A DNA stretch of 24,997 bases from JBNJEM01 sp051745935 (lineage in GTDB: Bacteria > Planctomycetota > Planctomycetia > Pirellulales > Pirellulaceae). Each line of letters starts with the position of its first letter. Position 1 is the first letter of the stretch. Position numbers and translations under genes: made by a program. Positions 24,655 through 24,997 of the stretch are shown piece after piece. Below the pieces are notes generated by a model, which saw only the letters and a list, made by a program, of their open reading frames with translations, ran no database searches and was not told where the DNA came from. The stretch spans positions 1-24,997 of the forward strand of contig JBNJEM010000034.1 of assembly GCA_051745935.1 (NCBI GenBank), read 5' to 3'.

Positions 24655-24754
24655 TTCAGGCGGTTGGATTGTTCCGGGTGGAAAGCTGCCCGACGCAAGC
24701 CGTCCTCCCGTTGGTCGGACTGGCGGCGGAGAATGTCATCCGCGACCGGTATAT
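24651..24754 (+). repeat. 104-bp hairpin repeat, copy 9 (right of tandem pair)
   Basis: Tandem to copy 8 with a shared ATAT, so the period is exactly 100 bp. The two differ at only a few positions, suggesting a recent duplication. A CGCTNAT repeat abuts its right end. Confidence 0.95.
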
Positions 24755-24785
24755 TAGCGCTTATCAGCGTCGATGAGCGGTTTCC
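24752..24785 (-). repeat. CGCTNAT phased repeat next to 104-bp copy 9
   Basis: On the minus strand it reads GGAAACCGCTCATCGACGCT followed by GATAAGCGCTAAT, with CGCT at 10-bp steps. It abuts, and slightly overlaps, the ATAT end of copy 9. Confidence 0.8.
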
Positions 24786-24813
24786 ATTAACCCTATTGTT
24801 GCATAAAGACGGC

Positions 24814-24958
24814 GTAGGACGGGTCTCCAGGCCCGTCTTTTACAGCGCATAAATGTCTTTTTGCGATTGTTTGAAGATCTCACATTTCGTGAGATCTTCG
24901 GACACCAGATCAAGTACGATTTCGTACTTGAAAAGACGGGCCTGGAGACCCGTCCTAC
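24814..24958. repeat. 145-bp GGACGGGTCTCC inverted-end element, copy 2
   Basis: Same ends and length as copy 1. The centre has two perfect hairpins: GAAGATCTCAC/GTGAGATCTTC (24873-24899, 11 bp) and CAAGTACG/CGTACTTG (24911-24930, 8 bp). Confidence 0.95.
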
Positions 24959-24997
24959 ATATTTCGTACTTGAAAAGACGGGCCTGGAGACCCGTCC
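24919..24997 (+). repeat. 42-bp tandem duplication of the right end of element copy 2
   Basis: The segment ATTTCGTACTTGAAAAGACG plus GGCCTGGAGACCCGTCC starts at 24919 and again at 24961, a 42-bp period. The second unit is cut by the window end, so more units may follow. Confidence 0.93.

Noticed and set aside
3661..24754. The 104-bp repeats as small genes
   Set aside because: The same sequence is open in three frames, lies only between genes here, and lacks starts and ribosome-binding sites; a DNA or RNA element explains it better.

Overview
The window looks like chromosomal DNA of a GC-rich Planctomycetota bacterium, probably close to the Pirellulales. This is inferred from gene content and style: a zinc-ribbon/GYF_2 membrane protein, small secreted proteins of unknown function, a STAS anti-anti-sigma factor, an M16 peptidase pair, a DUF6250/beta-helix pair, loosely packed genes, and intergenic space full of short dispersed repeats. 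No rRNA, tRNA, transposase, phage gene or CRISPR array is visible.

Layout. 657-3368 is aconitase (acnA). 3369-5756 is repeat-rich DNA holding a zinc-ribbon/GYF_2 membrane protein (4056-4769) and a decayed 3' remnant of endonuclease IV (5261-5509). 5757-7665 carries an EboD-type sugar-phosphate cyclase (DHQ-synthase superfamily) and a GNAT acetyltransferase. 8283-10753 is a translationally coupled M16 peptidase pair, one subunit without the zinc motif and one with it. 11243-12278 holds a small secreted protein and ndk. On the minus strand, 12962-16116 holds a STAS protein, a secreted helical protein and a YacP-like NYN-domain protein. 16375-21273 is a plus-strand block: PerR-like Fur-family regulator, di-heme cytochrome c peroxidase, Tat-exported metallophosphoesterase, mono-heme cytochrome lipoprotein and a peroxiredoxin. 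Its content suggests a peroxide-response module. 21881-24518 holds two secreted minus-strand proteins (DUF6250 and right-handed beta-helix) that suggest extracellular polysaccharide handling.

The intergenic DNA is the most unusual part. At least four repeat families are interleaved. (1) A 104-bp imperfect-hairpin element occurs nine times, always 104 bp long, with ATAT-like ends and some base-pair-preserving substitutions. (2) An approximately 80-bp element occurs singly or in tandem; in every copy that can be assigned it lies upstream of a gene and in that gene's orientation. (3) A 145-bp element has inverted ends containing GGACGGGTCTCCAGGCCCGTC-type sequence and internal hairpins. (4) A 10-bp-phased CGCTNAT repeat is often accompanied by a GTTCACGG motif. 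A separate nested inverted repeat (22818-22920) precedes the DUF6250 gene and may be a structured leader. The 104-bp family, the 80-bp leader family and the PerR-peroxidase block are the best candidates for undescribed biology.
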